From Streptomyces sp. NRRL S-31 (lineage in GTDB: Bacteria > Actinomycetota > Actinomycetes > Streptomycetales > Streptomycetaceae), in contig NZ_JOCB01000039.1 in NCBI RefSeq assembly GCF_000718775.1, positions 1 to 64,000 on the forward strand: 64,000 bases of DNA, written 5' to 3'. The notes below the pieces were generated by a model. That model was not told the DNA's origin. It saw only the letters and a list, made by a program, of their open reading frames with translations, and did no database searches. Below are positions 62,438 to 64,000 of the stretch, piece after piece; the stretch's first letter is position 1; every line of letters starts with the position of its first letter. The position numbers and the translations under genes are program-made.

Positions 62438-62463
62438 GTCAAATCTGTCAACGCGTTTGACAG
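62438..62463. promoter_or_regulatory. Inverted repeat upstream of the HTH-methylase gene
   Basis: CTGTCAA-CGCGT-TTGACAG (62445-62463); GTCAAA at 62438 adds a further half site to TTTGAC at 62456. It lies in an AT-rich promoter stretch and is a candidate autoregulatory operator. Confidence 0.65.
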
Positions 62464-62590
62464 CGCTTTCAATGTGCTGATTATGTGAGGGTGCTTGCGG
62501 CGGAAGCGGCCGCCCAGCAGGTTTTCGTGCTGCGGGCTGCCCTGCCGCCCCGTCGGCCTGCCGCGCCGACCCCATGAAACGGAGAACGCC

Positions 62591-63160
62591 ATGACCTTCC
62601 AGCAGCCCGCCCCTCAGCGGCCCGGCTACGACCCGCACGGCTTCACCGGCCTCGCCGCGCCGCACGGAGGGGGCCAGGGCGAGCGCCGCAAGAGACGGCT
62701 GAAGTACGGCGCTGTCGCCCTGGTCTCCCTGTTCATCGGCGTCGGGATCGGCTCGAGCGACGGTTCTGCCGACACCGGCAAGGCGACGGCCGGAGTGAAG
62801 GCCGCCCCCCGCCCCACGGTCACTATCACCCGGACCGCCGCGACCACCGACCCCAAGCCCGCGCCCACGGTGACCAAAACGGTCACCGCCAAGCCGAAGA
62901 AGACGCACAAGTCCGGTCCGGCGGCCGGCTTCCCCGGTGAGGGGGAGTACCTCGTCGGCGAGGACATCAAGGCCGGCACCTACAAGACCGCCGGGCCCGA
63001 CGGCGAGTGGGGCTGCTACTGGGAGCGCGCAAAGGACGCCAGCGGCGAGTTCCGCTCCATCATCGCCAACAACAACCTCGACGGCCCGGGGCGCGTGACG
63101 CTCAACAGCGGCGAGTACTTCAAGACCAACCGGTGTCAGGAGTGGAAGCTGGTCGGCTGA
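62591..63160 (+). CDS. Membrane-anchored secreted protein of unknown function
   Basis: 189 aa. Pro-rich N-terminus, one hydrophobic segment (YGAVALVSLFIGVGIGSS, about residues 37-54), a Thr/Pro/Lys linker (PTVTITRTAATTD, PTVTKTVTAKPKK) and a C-terminal domain of about 75 residues (GEYLVGEDIKAGTYKTAGPDG, WGCYWERAKDASGEF, GEYFKTNRCQEW). This domain, with two cysteines likely forming a disulfide, is frequent at the end of actinomycete surface lipoproteins and membrane proteins. GGAGA precedes the ATG. Confidence 0.88.
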   Translation: MTFQQPAPQRPGYDPHGFTGLAAPHGGGQGERRKRRLKYGAVALVSLFIGVGIGSSDGSADTGKATAGVKAAPRPTVTITRTAATTDPKPAPTVTKTVTAKPKKTHKSGPAAGFPGEGEYLVGEDIKAGTYKTAGPDGEWGCYWERAKDASGEFRSIIANNNLDGPGRVTLNSGEYFKTNRCQEWKLVG

Positions 63161-63210
63161 AGCACGAAGGTCCCGCCCCGGTCACCCCTCTCGGTCCGGA
63201 AGGCCCATTC

Positions 63211-63564
63211 GTGACGATCATCGAGCACACAGAGCTGACCCGTCGCTTCGCCGACGGCTTCACCGCCCTGCAGGAGGCCGTCCTGGCGCGAATCAGCGGG
63301 ATCTGCGCTCCTGAGGTTGACGTGGCCTTGGAACATCCTTCGCTCGCCGGTCCCATCGCCATCGCTCTCGCCCACGTCGATGTCCTCGCTCGCGGGGCTG
63401 TCCGGCGTGCGGAGCTCTCGACACAGTCCCCGGAGCGGCTGCGACGGCTGCGGATCCACGCGCGCAAGGTGCGACGGGCCCTGTCGCAGGCGGAGGCCCC
63501 ATGCAGGGAGCAGCCTGCCGCCGTCTCGCCGGCCGCTCCTGGCCGATGGACGTGCTGGAGGTGA
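63211..63564 (+). CDS. Hypothetical 117-aa protein
   Basis: GTG 63211 opens a reading frame with moderate third-position GC. The product is mostly helical (ELTRRFADGFTALQEAVLARI, GPIAIALAHVDVLARGAVRRAEL, RLRRLRIHARKVRRAL) and becomes low in structure after residue 95, as if the true end had been lost. No recognisable family. May be a remnant. Confidence 0.4.
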   Translation: MTIIEHTELTRRFADGFTALQEAVLARISGICAPEVDVALEHPSLAGPIAIALAHVDVLARGAVRRAELSTQSPERLRRLRIHARKVRRALSQAEAPCREQPAAVSPAAPGRWTCWR

Positions 63565-63619
63565 GGGTGGCGCGCAGGGCGTTCCCGGCGGCCTTCGCCG
63601 AAGCCCCGCGGCAGGAACT

Positions 63620-64000
63620 CCGCGACAGGGGACTGCCGACGGCACACCGCAGGCACCGGAAAGCGACCTCGCCCGCTGGGTCTGGGACCAGCGGACGGCA
63701 GGTGACGAACTGCTGCCGACGCCGGTGCGTGAACTGCTGGACTGTGACGACGACGCCTTCGTCCAAGAACCCCTGCGCGATGTCCGGGAGGACGAGAACC
63801 TCCACCTCACGCATGACGCGGTGGTCGAACGATGGAGTCGCCACGCCCGTGCCGCGCTGGCCTGGGGCCGCTACGCGATCGGCCGGGCCGCACGGGACGC
63901 CCTCACCTGCTCCCTCTCCGCACGGCGCACCGGACTCGACGGTTTGGACGACGCCTACCAGGACACCGCGGTTCTCGCCGCCCGGTCCCGCGAAGCCCGG
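63620..64000 (+). CDS. Partial reading frame running off the window, possible NTPase-associated fragment
   Basis: The frame ending at the window edge reads DLARWVWDQRTAGDELLPTPVRELLDCDDDAF, LRDVREDENLHLTHDAVVERW and a helical Ala/Arg-rich tail. The block ENLHLTHDAVVERW resembles the LTHEALLRxW motif that follows the ATPase core in STAND-type proteins. No start codon with ribosome site is visible and the upstream frame looks non-coding, so this is likely the interior of a decayed gene. Confidence 0.3.

Overview
The window reads as Streptomyces-type chromosome. It has very high GC, GTG and TTG starts, many 4-bp ATGA/GTGA start-stop overlaps, regulators of the XRE/DUF5753/DUF397 type, and a plant-biomass enzyme cluster carrying CebR-type operators. 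No ribosomal RNA and no CRISPR array were found. All calls come from reading the sequence; no database search was run.

Layout. 0-5.3 kb: end of a low-complexity protein, an aminotransferase-like protein coupled to a metallo-beta-lactamase-fold hydrolase, and a DedA/MBL pair. 5.4-8.2 kb: a large membrane-anchored alkaline-phosphatase-fold protein and an OsmC protein. 8.2-9.9 kb: a broken nitrate reductase locus (narI, narJ and only the tail of narH, no narG). 10-15 kb: two HTH regulators, then an ABC transporter set beside a small secreted protein in a less GC-rich patch. 15.5-17.5 kb: pterin dehydratase, a methyltransferase and a membrane-anchored protein. 17.6-25.6 kb: polysaccharide degradation, with a GH48 cellulase, a decayed GH5 endoglucanase, a GH6 cellobiohydrolase, and further on a GH75 chitosanase with its own palindromic operator. 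25.8-36.5 kb: ordinary metabolism (aldo/keto reductase, acyl-CoA ligase, LysR regulator beside a bile-acid-type transporter, sialidase, isochorismatase-like hydrolase, FdhD, a FabH-type ketosynthase).

36.8-44.2 kb: a tRNA-Leu(GAG) gene whose 3' end is repeated (27 bp) 7.36 kb downstream, marking an integrated element. It carries a small serine recombinase with an unusual upstream cluster of GAGAC/GTCTC motifs, a field of short hairpins, an XRE/DUF6879 regulatory trio, and a leftward operon. That operon holds an 83-aa protein, a 40-aa membrane peptide, a 45-aa peptide, a JmjC-type cupin oxygenase, an aldo/keto reductase and an APH-type kinase. The last four look like a precursor peptide with three tailoring enzymes and are my best candidate for an undescribed system. 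No tyrosine integrase is visible.

44.4-62.5 kb: IS and GNAT remnants, then a defence-like island. It contains a DUF262/DUF1524 nuclease fused to a cysteine-less alkyltransferase-like domain, a UvrD-type helicase with a RelE-like N-terminus, a Ser/Thr kinase, an ATPase of the anti-sigma type, an XRE/DUF397 pair, a complete type I restriction system (hsdM-hsdS-hsdR) and a second N6-adenine methylase fused to an N-terminal HTH. 62.5-64 kb: a small membrane-anchored protein followed by apparently decayed sequence running off the window.
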